Below, piece by piece: positions 1 to 12,589 of a stretch of DNA of 64,000 bases. The number at the start of each line of letters is the position of its first letter. Within the stretch, counting starts at the first letter, position 1. The notes beneath the pieces were generated by a model. The model searched no databases and was not told where the DNA came from. It saw nothing but the letters and a program-made list of their open reading frames with translations. The stretch spans positions 1,054,001 through 1,118,000 of the forward strand of contig JALECJ010000004.1 of the NCBI GenBank assembly GCA_023515745.1, read 5' to 3'. The translations under genes and the position numbers were made by a program. Origin of the DNA: Amoeboaphelidium protococcarum (Eukaryota; Aphelidiomycota; Aphelidea).

Positions 1-690
1 TAAAATCAATTTTAAACGACTATCCGCAAACGCGTAGAGCAGATTGGTTCTGTAAGATATTTGACTGATGGTTTATATATATATGGAGTGTTTTTAATGT
101 GCACCTCGTTATGTGTGTGTAGGGAGAATGATGAATTGTGTTATTCTGTTCAAGACTTGTTACCGTTATGTGAAGAGTTACAAATTCCGCTAGTTTTGGA
201 TTGGCATCATCACTCGCTTAATCCTCTGTATGAACACATTGATGAGTTTAGAAAGGATGATTATCATCTAGTTGAGTAGTCCATACTTGACCGTATTAAT
301 GCAATATGGAAATCTCGCGGTATTAGAATAAAGTAACATTATTCAGAGAGTCGGCCCGGTGCCAAGTCGATTCCAGAGCGTCGAGCTCATTCAGACTATG
401 TGAGAAGGTTGCCTCCATTACTTCAAGATTTGGAAGTTGATATCATGATTGAAGCCAAGATGAAAGAGCAGGCGGTTTTACAATTGTACAAACAATATGA
501 TTTTTGTAAAGTAGAGGATTTGAAGAATGTACAAATAACTGATTAGGTTGATGAAAATCAGGACATTACCTCAAAGGGCGAATTGTGCGTAAACGACACT
601 TGTTGCACCGAAGAGAAGGAATTTGTTGATGAAGAGTAAATAGTTACCAAAGCCAAAAAGCGCAGAACTAGCAGCAAGAAATAAAAATGA
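1..690 (+). CDS. UVE1: UV damage endonuclease (UVDE/Uve1), 3' part
   Basis: This is the C-terminal part of a UVDE-family endonuclease, a TIM-barrel metal enzyme that nicks DNA 5' of UV photoproducts and starts alternative excision repair. The 5' part lies outside the window. Exon 1..51 joins exon 123..690; the 71-nt intron 52..122 begins GTAAGATAT and ends TGTAG. Splicing restores the family signature LVLENDE followed by a stretch like CYSVQDLLPLCEEL, and IPLVLDWHHH with the metal-binding histidines. Further on the HYSESRPG block matches the conserved region near the end of the barrel. A Lys-rich tail (KAKKRR) could be a nuclear localisation signal. TAA/TAG occur in frame and are read as Gln; the stop is TGA at 688. 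UVDE is known from fungi and some bacteria, which helps to place the organism. Confidence 0.9.
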
Positions 691-803
691 CGACATAGTT
701 GAAATTACATTTAATTGGCGCGTTTAATTCTGTTTCTTTGTGCTGTATATCTAACAGGAGATAGTGTAAACAATACAGTAGACTTGTGAAGTTTTTGTTT
801 CAG

Positions 804-2691
804 CCGTAGCTCGTTTCGACGAATCTTTCAAAAAGCGCATTGTCTTGCTCGATGAACAAACCCAAACACTGCAGAAGATATAAATTATGGAACAACCTGG
901 ATAGAAGCAGAGCGAATACATCGAAAAACTTAAAGAGGATAATAAGCGGCTGTAGACTACTTTGCGGTAGTTGTAGAAGGCCAGCACTAAGGCATTGCAA
1001 GAGTTCAATCTAATGAAAAGTTTGTATTCGGAGGCCACAATCGAATGCGAAACTCTGACCAGCCGGAATGCTGAGCTAATGAAGAAATCTCGCAATCTAG
1101 AGGAGACCAATAAGCAAAGTGCTCAAGTGCTCAAGAGAATTATAAAAGGTGTGATTGCATCTAAAATAAAACTTGGTGTATTTATCTCGTCACATCTTTG
1201 ATATAATGTAGCATCCAAACTAGCTATCGCTGAATTTAATGACTTGAAACAGAGATTTATCGATGAGCTAGAGAGGAGGCAATCAATGGAGTAGTATTGT
1301 CATAGCTTGACTCAAACATTAGAGAAACTGAACGTTAAGTGTAACATGCTTTCTAATGCGTAAAAGGCTATCACTAACGATTAGCGGTCCATATCTTAAT
1401 GGCAATTTACTGTGCAGCAAGAAAGTCTCAATTCTGAAGAATAGCTCTCGATGTGTAAGATTAATTATTGTAAATTACAGCTAAAATTATGTTTGGAAAT
1501 ATGTAGAATTGTCTAGTGTCAAGGTATAATTAAGTGATACTTTGAGTGAATTTGAGTCGTACAAGGAGTAAGCGTTGTCTAAATAAATGGCTCTGGAACG
1601 GACCATAGAGGATCTGCTTTAGAGAATTACGGCCGTCAATACTCAAGATTAACAAGCTTAGTACTCGTAAGTTACATCATTATTATAAATGATAAATGTC
1701 ATATCATGTCACAGATTAAATCAAAATATGTAGATAGAGTGACAACTCTAAGCAATAGCTCCATCTGCAAGGGAGTAGTAGCCCATCTGCTAGCATGTTG
1801 ACATTGAGCTCTGACATGCAGGAGGAGATCAAGTAAAAATCGCTTAGTAGAAAGCAGATTGCTGATCCTGTGAGTTAAACTAGTAATCTCCAAGATTCTC
1901 CTCTCATGAAAAATTACAGCGCCATATCAAAGATTAGTTAATCCTCTGGGTTTAGAGATTTGAATTAGCTCATATCAAATCAATCAAAATATCGACATTA
2001 GTTCTCTGACAATTCAGATGACGGCTTTGGCGTCGCGAATAATGTTGAAAAGTCTTTGATGGACATTGAAAGGAATGTTAATGAAGCTTCGCAGAGTAAT
2101 AAATAGAATAGTATACGGTAAGAGCAGAAATAAAGTAATGAACAACTGGTATAAACTAATTTGCCTATAATAACTCCTGCATCCCCTCTTGGAAGTGCTT
2201 TGAGTCAGGAGTTTGGAGTCTAAATTGATCTTCACTCACCGCTGGTGGAAGTTGAATGGTCTGATAAAGACTCAGCTAATCGGATCTAAAATCTCGCCTC
2301 AAAGTTGATTGAGCAATCCAGGTAGTCGAGAGCTATGATAGAAAAGCGATCTAGTAGAATATATGAAGCCGCCGGTAAATAGAAGGTTGGTAGTGAGTAT
2401 AATGTTAATAGGTTGGGTAATGCGATTTCATAATCCAAAGCAGAGAGGCCGACTCCTCAGGGAACTTTTACCCAATCTTCTGGCGATAGCATAGATAAGA
2501 AAGAGCGAAGGATAGCACCTCATAATTCCACTTAACCTTTGATTTAGCCCAATCTGCGATAAAATGCATCATCATCATAATCATCATAATAATTGCAGTC
2601 GGAGGAAGGCTCGCGATTGAGTAAAAAGACTATACTAGAAATTGAAAAACTATTCTCGGAGCTGGAATCTGAGCTAGGTGTGAAGCTCTGA
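804..2691 (+). CDS. Gln/Ser-rich coiled-coil protein, unknown function
   Basis: I do not recognise a family. Exons 804..1148, 1212..1454, 1507..1666 and 1734..2691 join in phase; introns of 63, 52 and 67 nt all begin GT and end TGTAG. The first third is heptad-rich coiled coil (for example DEQTQTLQKIQIMEQ and RNAELMKKSRNLEETNKQ). The second half is low-complexity, rich in Ser, Gln and Asn, with a short helical end LEIEKLFSELESELG before TGA at 2689. The 5' end is uncertain: an upstream exon may start at ATG 687, overlapping the UVDE stop, and splice through GTAAAC..TTTCAG to 804; ATG 887 is also possible. Scaffold or cytoskeletal roles would fit but are a guess. Confidence 0.6.
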
Positions 2692-2793
2692 CAAAGCCTT
2701 GAATAAGATTATCGAATTATCACCATGAATGTTTGTATGTTAATATGTAGAAATTGTATTAATGCTATTATCATTATTATACCAAAAATTTAT

Positions 2794-4719
2794 TCAATTT
2801 GTCACAGATGCGCCATCATCCTCAGAATCGCTTGATAAAGCGTCCGATGACATATCAACATGAGCGACCTCTATAGGATGCGACTAAAGTAAAGCTCTAG
2901 ATTATTATCTCTCCAAAGTCTCAGACGGTAAATTAAACTACAGCTTTTGTGGGAAAGGCGGTAGTTACTAACCATGAGGAACGTGATAATTAATTGGAGG
3001 GAGATCGGGCTAATCATAATAAATGCCACTCTCGTCATAATAATACACTGAGCCGTCAACTTCATAACTCGGCTCATAGTCAGCACTCTAAACTGTCTTT
3101 CCATTCTCCAGCTCTTTAGTTACACTGTTAACCATCATATAATTAACAGCGTCAAGTATGTGAAAGGAATCTGTGTAGAACCAGCGCGACCTTTTAGTGT
3201 CAATAAAATTCTTCACTTTAAACTGATACTCACCAACGAGATGATAAGATCTTTCAACAAAACTCAACCACATTACCACAGTATACAACTTTCCGTGATT
3301 AACAAAAGTGAACGGATTGAGTCGGAGACCACTCTGGTATTAATGTTCAATGTGCACGTAATGAACAGCCACGGTGAACTTTTCGACAGCGCCATCACTT
3401 GTTCTGACAACTTACAGATCAGTCACCTTTACTTTGGCATTGTGCGGTGGATAGACAGACTATTTAATACCTTCATACTCCCTTCGTCCAAGTATATGCG
3501 TATTATCATTAAGCAGGCTAGTCTCAATTTGAGAATTGAACAAGAGATCCGCGCGTCTATCAGGCAAACGTAGCAGTTGAGTTTCAATGTCCGGATAACT
3601 AGTTTCTACAATACGAATCTCAATGCCATTCCGGTTGATAAGAGTGCCAGATAATTTTCTAAATGAATGAACAATCAACTTGATAGGAATATGCTGTGAA
3701 GGTTTCACGCTAAACTCTGACTGTTCAGGTAAACCAATACGATCTTCCGCATCTAACGGTTATTCCAAAATTGTGTCAGCGGGCAGTCTCTCAAAAGGAT
3801 CCACGTAATAATAGGGCTTTGGTTGTATATCAAATGGGGAGAATCCATGATACGGAAGCTCTATAAATGGATCGCTAGTCTAAGTCACATACTTTTACAT
3901 TCCATACACCAGTGAGGGAGGGCGGTAAGTGAACGTGGAATCATCATTCTAATGCAGCAGTAGACCGTAAATGTTCCCATGAGTTAGAAAGTCCACAATC
4001 AAATGATGCCTCTTAAATTCGTTCAACTAGACATCGACACGAGGATACGGGTCCACCACAAAGGTGTCGCCAAATTGAGTCGTCCCACATACGTTCTGCA
4101 CCGACAAAGTCAAATGCTCACCAGCGACAAATGAGTCAATGTTAATAATGATAAAGATGGCAAAGAATCCGCTTTTGATAGGAGGAAGATTAAGCAATCC
4201 ATGTGCAGTATCACCCGCTCTTACCTTGAACGCTATCTTGAATGGTACGCGAACGGTGGCCATCTACCGTGTTATTCCAAATCTGATCACGTCTTAAAAC
4301 TCGATAACATCACCGTGATTGAATACAATAGTCTCAGTCGAACCAGCGTGATCAACTGCTGACATTTGTGATGTAAATGTCGCGCTTAGATCTAATGGAT
4401 AAAATAACGCGTCCAATCCAAATCTTCTAACGGCAGAAGTTGACCTGCTCTGAGGAACGTGTTATATCACAGCGACCATTCTAGGATGTGACTGTATAAA
4501 TGCAGGAGTACTTTATTGTGTTGTAGCATAAGAAAAGGCAGCTTATTACACATTATCAAATCTTATATGGCCAGTATCTTGACTTACGGTCATGGAAGTG
4601 GTGTAAAAGAGTCTAGAACACGAAGGCTGATCCTCCACAACTTCACTTCTAGAATACGACAGAGCACAGTTCAGTATCAGACTTACTAGAATCAAATTCA
4701 AAAACTATTAACACAACAT
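2794..4719 (-). CDS. Predicted secreted/lumenal protein of unknown family (641 aa)
   Basis: One uninterrupted frame of 641 codons on the minus strand, open only if TAA/TAG are sense codons; the stop is TGA. The start ATG at 4717-4719 directly follows an in-frame TGA. The N-terminus (MLCQQFLNLILVSLILNCALS) looks like a cleavable signal peptide, and no later strong membrane segment is seen, so secretion or residence in the secretory pathway is likely. The rest is rich in beta-type segments (for example RVPFKIAFKVRAGDTAHG, LTLSVQNVCGTTQFGD) and ends in an acidic Ser/Asp-rich tail (SSDALSSDSEDD). I do not recognise the family. Confidence 0.65.
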
Positions 4720-4938
4720 TTATCAATGTCAATTTGAGTCTCTTGTATTTTGGTATTGACTTGAGAGAACTTGGTGAACCTCTGTCAGTTCGGGTGCGCG
4801 TCGCTACAAATGGCCCCCTGTTAATTCTAGTAGTAAAGTGCTGAAATGGGCAAGATACTAATAAAATAAAAAAGTGATGTAAAAAGGCCAGTGTTTATCA
4901 CATTGTCACATTTCAAAGATGTCATTGTTAACATTCAT

Positions 4939-5265
4939 TCATCCCTCCAGCTTAGACTGAACGAAACGCGTCCAATCTTGCTCACTCTCAAAGTGATCTA
5001 GTAAGGATAGATCATTGATCATAAACTGCAGATGAGCATTATTCAGAGCTTCACGATACTTGAGACTAATTGAATTCGCACAACACGCACTGTCGCTCAT
5101 AGTTGGATTCTTGTACAGTCGGTAGAATTGTGATAGCACAGACACAGTCTACCTTTTGGACAGTGAGGATCGTGTGGAGCTAGATTTAAGACTTGTATCG
5201 GCACTAGCATTAATCGAAGATTGGCTTGAGTTTTTATCACGATGTTGTTTCGATCTTAGAGTCAT
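4939..5265 (-). CDS. Small Ser-rich protein, unknown (108 aa)
   Basis: Minus-strand frame from ATG 5263-5265 to TGA 4939-4941. The first half is Ser/Lys/Arg-rich (SSTRSSLSKRQTVSVLSQF); the second half is a compact, probably folded segment with SLKYREALNNAHLQFMIND and LLDHFESEQDWTRFVQSKLEG at the end. One in-frame TAG lies before the folded part. No family recognised. It lies just upstream of the secreted protein gene on the same strand. The start could be further upstream if an intron exists. Confidence 0.45.
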
Positions 5266-5888
5266 TATAATAATATTACTGTTGCTTCTTCTTACAAAAG
5301 GATCGATATTAATAAATAAGCTTTACTTTTTATTTAGAGAAAATAAAGAGCTATAATTATCACTATGGCAGCCATTAAGCACACATTTTGATCGATCAAA
5401 GTGACAGATTTTAGTCAGGCGTTGTCATGACAGCCAATGATGTGCTCGCGTTACTCTCTTAGATCACACAGAGATCACCTTGACTGTGATCGTGCAACAA
5501 TGTCCTTTAAATAGAAAAATAGATTTATGGTATTCAACATTGTAAATATCTTAGCAATGTGCTATTGCTTTTAGAGTCACCATCATTGTAATCGATAATG
5601 ATGATGATGAAGATTGACCAACCGGTGAGGCGCAAAGAGATAGATCTACATTTTAACCATCCGCAATACATCAGATTGAAAGTACGACCAGTCTTTAAAT
5701 GTTACTCCAATTAGAGATGAGAAATTTATGTTAGTTTAAAAATTATGTCCAAATATGTTACAATATTCCAGTTTACCAACGCGTTAATCTGGCCTTAAAA
5801 CAAGTCGCAACCGCTGTTTAATTTTTCACCTGAAAAATCGCAAACTGTCTGAACTTTCTTGTAACAAAGTGTTTTTTGAATTGGCACA
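5266..5888. other. Intergenic, no gene seen
   Basis: AT-rich spacer between a minus-strand small gene and the plus-strand reductase gene, so it should hold both promoters. An ACGCGT palindrome lies at 5779-5784. No convincing coding frame under the TAR=Gln code. Confidence 0.5.
5779..5784. promoter_or_regulatory. ACGCGT (MCB-like) palindrome
   Basis: Palindromic hexamer about 105 nt upstream of the reductase start at 5889. In fungi ACGCGT is the MluI cell-cycle box bound by MBF. Assigning it here is inference, since the hexamer also occur inside coding sequence. Confidence 0.2.
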
Positions 5889-6752
5889 ATGTCTCTCTTA
5901 ACATATTTTCTTGAGTAAATCGAACTTTATTATGTCAGTGTTGTATATGGTTGGAGTGCTTTAGCTATGTTGGTATTCTACATATTACTGAGCGGACAGA
6001 AGGCTCCGTACGGAAAGTTCAATAATGCTAGTTTAGTCCAATGGTGGCACGGACCTGAATTGAATGGCAAGTTTAGTTGGGCACTATAAGAAGGCATCTC
6101 ACCAATTGTCATCATAATTGTCGCTCGTTACTATGGAATTAATTTCAAAATGTTTAATGCTTAGAGTGTTCTTCTTTGGCAGTGGGTTTTACACTACGTT
6201 CATCGCGCGTTCATCTATCCTGCAGTCGTTCCGTCCATGTCGAGTAGTCGGCTGTTTGTTGTTCTCAGTGCTTCAATGTTCAATGTCATAAATGCCTCTC
6301 TTAATGGCTTTGCAATTAGCAAACTAGATATCCTGAGTAGTGGAAATACGTTTGGAATCTAGTTTCAGTTGGGTCTGTTAGTATTTCTGGCTGGGATGTC
6401 GATAAATGTCCTGTCTGATTATCAAATTGTCTTTGAAAAGATGAAACGAGCTAATTCACCTAAAAAGTCGCGCTATTTTATACCGTATGGCTTTCTATAC
6501 AATTACGTTTCGTGTCCAAATTATTTTGGCGAGATTATTGAATGGACCGGATTTGCCCTCCAAGTATGTAGTCTTACTGCACCTGACAAAGGATCATTGT
6601 ATAACGTGTTGAATCTGCCGGCTCTGTCTTTTGTTCTGTGGACTATTGCCAATTTAGGTCCTCGCGCGTTATAAACTCATCACTGGTATCAAGATAAATT
6701 TAGAGAGTCGTATCCGAAGAGTAGAAAAGCTTTGGTACCTCTAATAATTTGA
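5889..6752 (+). CDS. Steroid 5-alpha-reductase-family membrane enzyme (SRD5A-like)
   Basis: 287 codons in one exon, ATG 5889 to TGA 6750. The protein is very hydrophobic with several membrane spans, and its C-terminal half has the family pattern PYGFLYNYVSCPNYFGEIIEW, in which Asn, Pro, Tyr, Gly and Glu form the NADPH-binding region of 5-alpha-steroid reductases. It ends with HHWYQDKFRESYPKSRKALVP, the typical 'W-Y...F...YP..R..L.P' close. The length matches the family (about 250-290 aa). Acts in the ER membrane, reducing a double bond using NADPH; the substrate (sterol, polyprenol or fatty acyl) cannot be told from the sequence. A distant relative, TECR, is encoded at 53853. Confidence 0.88.
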
Positions 6753-6791
6753 CACGAAATCTATAGATTAATCTCCTACACTTGATAATAA

Positions 6792-7550
6792 TCAGGCACC
6801 CCATTTTCCTAAATGGTTTGATTTCATACGTTCGATCTCCCCGACTACATTCTTTGCCATCTTGCCAAATCTGAATTTATGAACAGGATATCTATTCATA
6901 AGTTTAGCGGGAGTCTCACTGCCTTGTTCCATCTTTTTGAACATATTCAAATAAAATTCCTTCTTGGGCAAGACTTGTCGCAGCGCCTACTGCTCAATTT
7001 AATCATCTGTCAACATCTAATCACTCGAGACTCCTTCGCTTAACTTTTTATCTCTCAGAGCCAATAGTCGCGCCTTATACTTCTCCTTGTCAATATGAAC
7101 TTTCTGTTCCATTTTCACGAACCAATCCAGATAATTAATCGGCTTCGACGCGAAATCAATCTCTAGATTATTATCCACGTACGGCTAAAACTTGAGCTGA
7201 GCGAACGAATGCTAATGCCAGGGCAGAGTGGCCGGAGTCTTCACTGCAGCGGTATTAAGTGGCTAAGTGGAAAACGCCTCTGGAGGAACGACCAATTTCA
7301 GAGCTTCCGGATTGAATTGATATCCCGTACCAGGTCGCTTCTCTATAACAACTTCACCGCGTTCTGTGACAGATGTTGGCGGCGGGACAAATCTCATTCC
7401 ACTTCCCGCTCCATATCCTTTCTTCATCTTGGAGTTGAGCATTTTTGGATTCCACCATGGTCTCCTCCTAGCACCCTTCTTATTCACAACGCCTTTGAAA
7501 GTAATAGATCCGGCGCTTCTCACTTACTAAAATATATTTAACGCGTTCAT
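6792..7550 (-). CDS. Probable mitochondrial protein, family not identified (252 aa)
   Basis: Minus-strand frame, ATG 7548-7550 to TGA 6792-6794, no intron needed. The N-terminus is basic and Ser/Ala-containing, like a mitochondrial presequence, and is followed by a strongly basic, Trp/Pro-containing block (RRRPWWNPKMLNSKMKKGYG). The C-terminal half is helical with charged residues (MEQKVHIDKEKYKARLLALRDKKL). The composition is that of a mitochondrial ribosomal protein of the large non-bacterial set, but I cannot name one. Alternative: a nuclear RNA-processing factor. Confidence 0.6.
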
Positions 7551-7905
7551 CTCCTCTATTCTTGTGGACGTGATAATTTGTAAAATATGAGTACGGTAGC
7601 AATTAGATGTACCTCCGATATCTACAGCAGAGCAAAAAACGTCAACACTATTTTACGCGAGGGAGAGATTAACGCGTCAAATGAAAACGTCGCGAAACAG
7701 CTGAAGAGATCGCGAATCTCTCACCACTCAGTCAGTGCTGTGGAGTAAAAACAATCTAAGCAAAATTGGAAAAATTTTTCGCCTTTTTCTGTTTCTGCTT
7801 TAGAACTCCCTATATATGAAAGAGGATCCCTTTATATGAAAGAGGACGGAATAAGAAGCAGAATTTAATTTATAGATCTAGTGACATTGGTATAAATTAT
7901 TGGTT
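7551..7905. other. Divergent promoter region, possible short upstream frame
   Basis: Spacer between two divergent genes. A frame starting at ATG 7587 stays free of TGA for over 100 codons, but its composition is not convincing and it runs across the next gene's start in another frame. It contains ACGCGT at 7672-7677 and an imperfect direct repeat around 7810-7848 with TATATGAAAGAGGA twice. Confidence 0.4.
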
Positions 7906-8415
7906 ATGTCTTAAAAGCAATAGCAGGCTCAGTCTCAACAATAGCAAGAAGAGATATCTAGCATCAGATTTAGCGAGCTCCCCGTAAATATCGTGCTAAA
8001 TTATGCATTCAAATACAATCTTATCGATCTCAGCGTTCTCAATATGGCTTTATAACGTGCTAATATTTAAAAGCAATTTAATGACGATCTCTCTGGTACT
8101 TTGCCTATAGGAAATGGAAGAACTAATGGAAGTAGGAGAAATAGTAGCAATCATATTGCACCGGAGCTCCTCATCTATATCAAATCTAATCCGTTTGAAA
8201 CGACCAAATTGCTTGTAGAGCTGGAAGTAATCTTTACCCATCCAAGCTGTCACGATCAGTTCTAATAGCTGGTGTAGCAATGCTAGATTAACTATTAAAA
8301 GACTGAGATCAGTGATAAGAATGTGATTCCCTGGTTCTTGTACACTGTTAGGAATCGTGAAAATGTCCTCAAGCTCCGTCCTCACGGCGAAGAGTAAATG
8401 TCTCATCTCTATTGA
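7906..8415 (+). CDS. Small protein with F-box-like N-terminus (169 aa)
   Basis: ATG 7906 to TGA 8413 in one frame with many in-frame TAA/TAG. It starts with a Gln-rich tract, then RFSELPVNIVLNYAFKYNL followed by IDLSVLNMALQR, which resembles the LP..(I/L)...(I/F).(Y/H)L...DL..L..V(C/A)R pattern of an F-box; this is a pattern match by eye only. The rest is helical and unrecognised. If the F-box is real, the protein would be a substrate adaptor for an SCF-type ubiquitin ligase. Confidence 0.5.
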
Positions 8416-8504
8416 TTTAAAGATTATTGTCGTATAGTATTAAAAAATGATTTACATATCGTGTCGTTTCTTCATGTCATTATTAATCCTAATCATGATC
8501 AATA

Positions 8505-9683
<1,179 letters not shown>

Positions 9684-10404
9684 ACCTATTTCTACACCGT
9701 TTGACGTAGAAAGAAAAGGTGTCTGAACAGTTGAAAAGAACGTGATGATTAAGACTTTGCGACAAGTAGCGCGATACTGAAGTTTGCTAAGTATTGAACT
9801 TATTTCAAACTTAGCATTTCTGTGCTTAAAGATACGATGCACAATCATTTATTTCAAAAAGGCGTCAAATGCCAGTATTGTCATGCCACTCATTGAAGTA
9901 TGTTTTAACGATGCCGTACTATGACCAAGTTTGATTCAGCGGTGAGATGCAGCGACGAGACGCGTCTGCTGAAACAACGAGATCAACCTTAACCGGAGAT
10001 CGCTTTAACCTGTCGCTATAAAAGAACAATCATGTCCACACGCCTTTCTTTCCTCATTGCGACCGTCCGCTCAGATAGAACAAGCATTTTGCTTTTTACC
10101 AAATGCTTCATGTCAGTTCGGGCATAAAGGTCACTTTTAAATTTTTGTGGCCGCACAGGCTTCTCCCCTCTTTCAATTTACTCTCTCTCTTATTATAACC
10201 TCATAAACCATTCACTATCTCCATTGTTTCAGGTTCTCATCACAGCAAATGATGAACATTTACTTTCCATACCTGTATCAATGTGCAGTGATTGTGAGGC
10301 TTCGCGTAATTTTTCGCGCCACTTTTAAGCTTTAAAGACGGTTAACCGAAAACTACAGTAGTTGAAATAAGCGATTGATGGAGATAGATAATATTCATTT
10401 CATT
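9684..10404. other. Intergenic, no gene seen
   Basis: Holds the upstream region of GALT (minus strand) and the 3' flank of the next minus-strand gene. ACGCGT at 9960-9965 and a TATAAAAG run near 10017. No supported coding frame. Confidence 0.5.
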
Positions 10405-12519
10405 TCATTCATTTGAGGACGGACGATCTAATGATTGCTTTACATATAGCGCCAACTTTCGGTACTCTTCCAAAAGCAAGGGAATTTCTGCCAGAGTGAG
10501 CTAATCAGCATTCTCAATTTTTAGAAATCTCTAGTTCAGCAATGGAACAGCGTCAGATCCGGAGACTGGGAGTGGTTTGCTCCGATTCAGGCCATTCTCC
10601 TACTGAGCTTTAAACGACATGCTCCTCATCAATCGCGGAGAGAACCGCTCCATACCAGAGAGCAATGATCGTTGAGATGCTGGCTTCGATGGTAATGGCA
10701 CCTGTGTCTCTGTTCTAGATCTAGTTAGAGTAGATACCAAACTACCAGCCAAGGAAGCACCGCGAGAGAGCAGAGACTAATTTTATAAAATTAGAGGTGA
10801 CGCTTGATCCTCCGAGACCGCTTACTAAGCCAATTAATTACTGATGGAGGCATCAAACAGATTTAATGATCGACCTTGTAACTGATAAATATGTTCCAAG
10901 ACACTAGAGACATTTGTCAGGCCCCAACCACTCTCTCCGCGATAAACAGCGCTAGACCTCCGATACATATGGACAAACTTTACACTAAGCAGGAGTGGAA
11001 TAACTTCACCACCACTTTCAGCTTCCTCAGAGACTAGCTGCGTTAGAATATGCACAAATAATGGGAACAGCGTGTCAGAATTAAGGGAATACTGATGAGC
11101 CTGATTAAACGATGACATTGAGAGACTCACAGACAGGCTCTGGTACATGGCAAACATGACTATTGAACGTCCAAGAGGCACTTTGTAGAAATATTCGGCA
11201 AGCTACCTGCCAAATGCTTCATCATCAGCTTTATCAGGTCCACTACTATTAGCAATGTAAAACTAGGTGTAAGACTTCATTTGAGCTTTCATACTTTATA
11301 CAAGATCAGGTTCAGCTTCAACAATGCTTTACACGAGCCCAGCATTATCAATACCTTTCAAATCACTACCACTACCACCACTGTCAATAGTCGATTAAAG
11401 TACAGTTCTGGACATAAGATCCCAACACTCCAGCTCTTTATTCCACTCCTCATCTTTAGCATCGGGGAAGGACTTTTAAAAAGTGCCAGGCGAGAGAAAT
11501 ATCTTGGCTTCTATATAATCAAGCAGTTGATCTTCATCCGAGCTATTTTACTGCTTTAAAACATCTAATAAAAAGTTCATGGAATCGCTCAACAGAGCCC
11601 TATCAAACTATTCAGGCTTTCCATCCCCAGCAAAACTCCACATACTTTTTACAGATCCATCATGAACCATATCGGCCACTCTACAATAAAATTGTTATAT
11701 TTGCTCAGCGTCGACACGTTCTGACGATTAGATACATTTCAACAAAGCATCACATTCCTTTCTCAGCACGAGAGCCTTATCGGAACAGTACACTTGATGA
11801 GCTCTGGGAAATAGTACTGATAATATTGAATCTTGCACTGAAACTGTCAACTACTTCAGCGATGTAATAGGTTCCTTCAAAACAATCAAAGTATATTGTT
11901 TGCCTTAGAAAAGGTAAACTTGAACAACTTGGTCAATGTCTATCTCTTGAATAACATCCAAATCATTATCGCCGTATACTAAAGCGCGAGAATTTTCAAC
12001 CAGCTTTATTAAATGTCCACTTTACGTTCTATACTCGCTGATGCCATCTTTACTCTTCTCCCATAATTAGTTCTATATCATAGACTAATCTGCCAAGTCG
12101 GAAGAATTAAGCAAGTGTGGACATAGCGCTATTGTGTCAGCACCAGCGAGCATTTAAGGATCAGAGGCAAGATAGTTCAAAACTTGATGACTTTCTAGAT
12201 CAATCGCAGCATCCAAATCAACTCTAAACGGCAGCGGAGGACCTTACAACGGATCCATAAATCAGATCCCTATGAAAGCCAATTAATAGAATAGTCAGAC
12301 TTTGAGTGCGACACACTGCAAATGAATTGAACCGATTACCAGATAGCTAACTCCCACCGATCGACCGTTCAGAAGAATCGTTGGAACCAAATGAACAATC
12401 GCGTGCTGCGTAGAATAGCGCAAAGAGAGCGCCCGTTACCAAGCGTTCGCCACAGTTTCAAGTTGGAAAATAGCCACCAAATTGATTATCATCCACAATG
12501 TCAGGTAACTAGTTGCCAT
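10405..12519 (-). CDS. Large protein with N-terminal signal sequence, unknown family (704 aa)
   Basis: Minus-strand frame of 704 codons, ATG 12517-12519 to TGA 10405-10407, open only with TAA/TAG as Gln. The first 27 residues (LTLWMIINLVAIFQL core, then ETVANA) resemble a signal peptide or signal anchor. The remainder is alpha-helical and soluble-looking with Ser- and Gln-rich linkers and the C-terminal helix PLLLEEYRKLALYVKQSL. No second membrane segment is obvious. I recognise no family; the signal suggests the ER/secretory pathway. A missed intron near the 5' end cannot be excluded. Confidence 0.6.
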
Positions 12520-12589
12520 ATTTTTACATCTTGGTCTTTCTAGTTAATTTAAACTTTTTAGCTATTCTTTAAAGATATCTTTACAGAAT

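Noticed and set aside
3160..3573. Plus-strand open frame of 137 codons
   Set aside because: It is the exact antisense of the secreted-protein gene on the minus strand, whose frame is continuous across it with a signal peptide.
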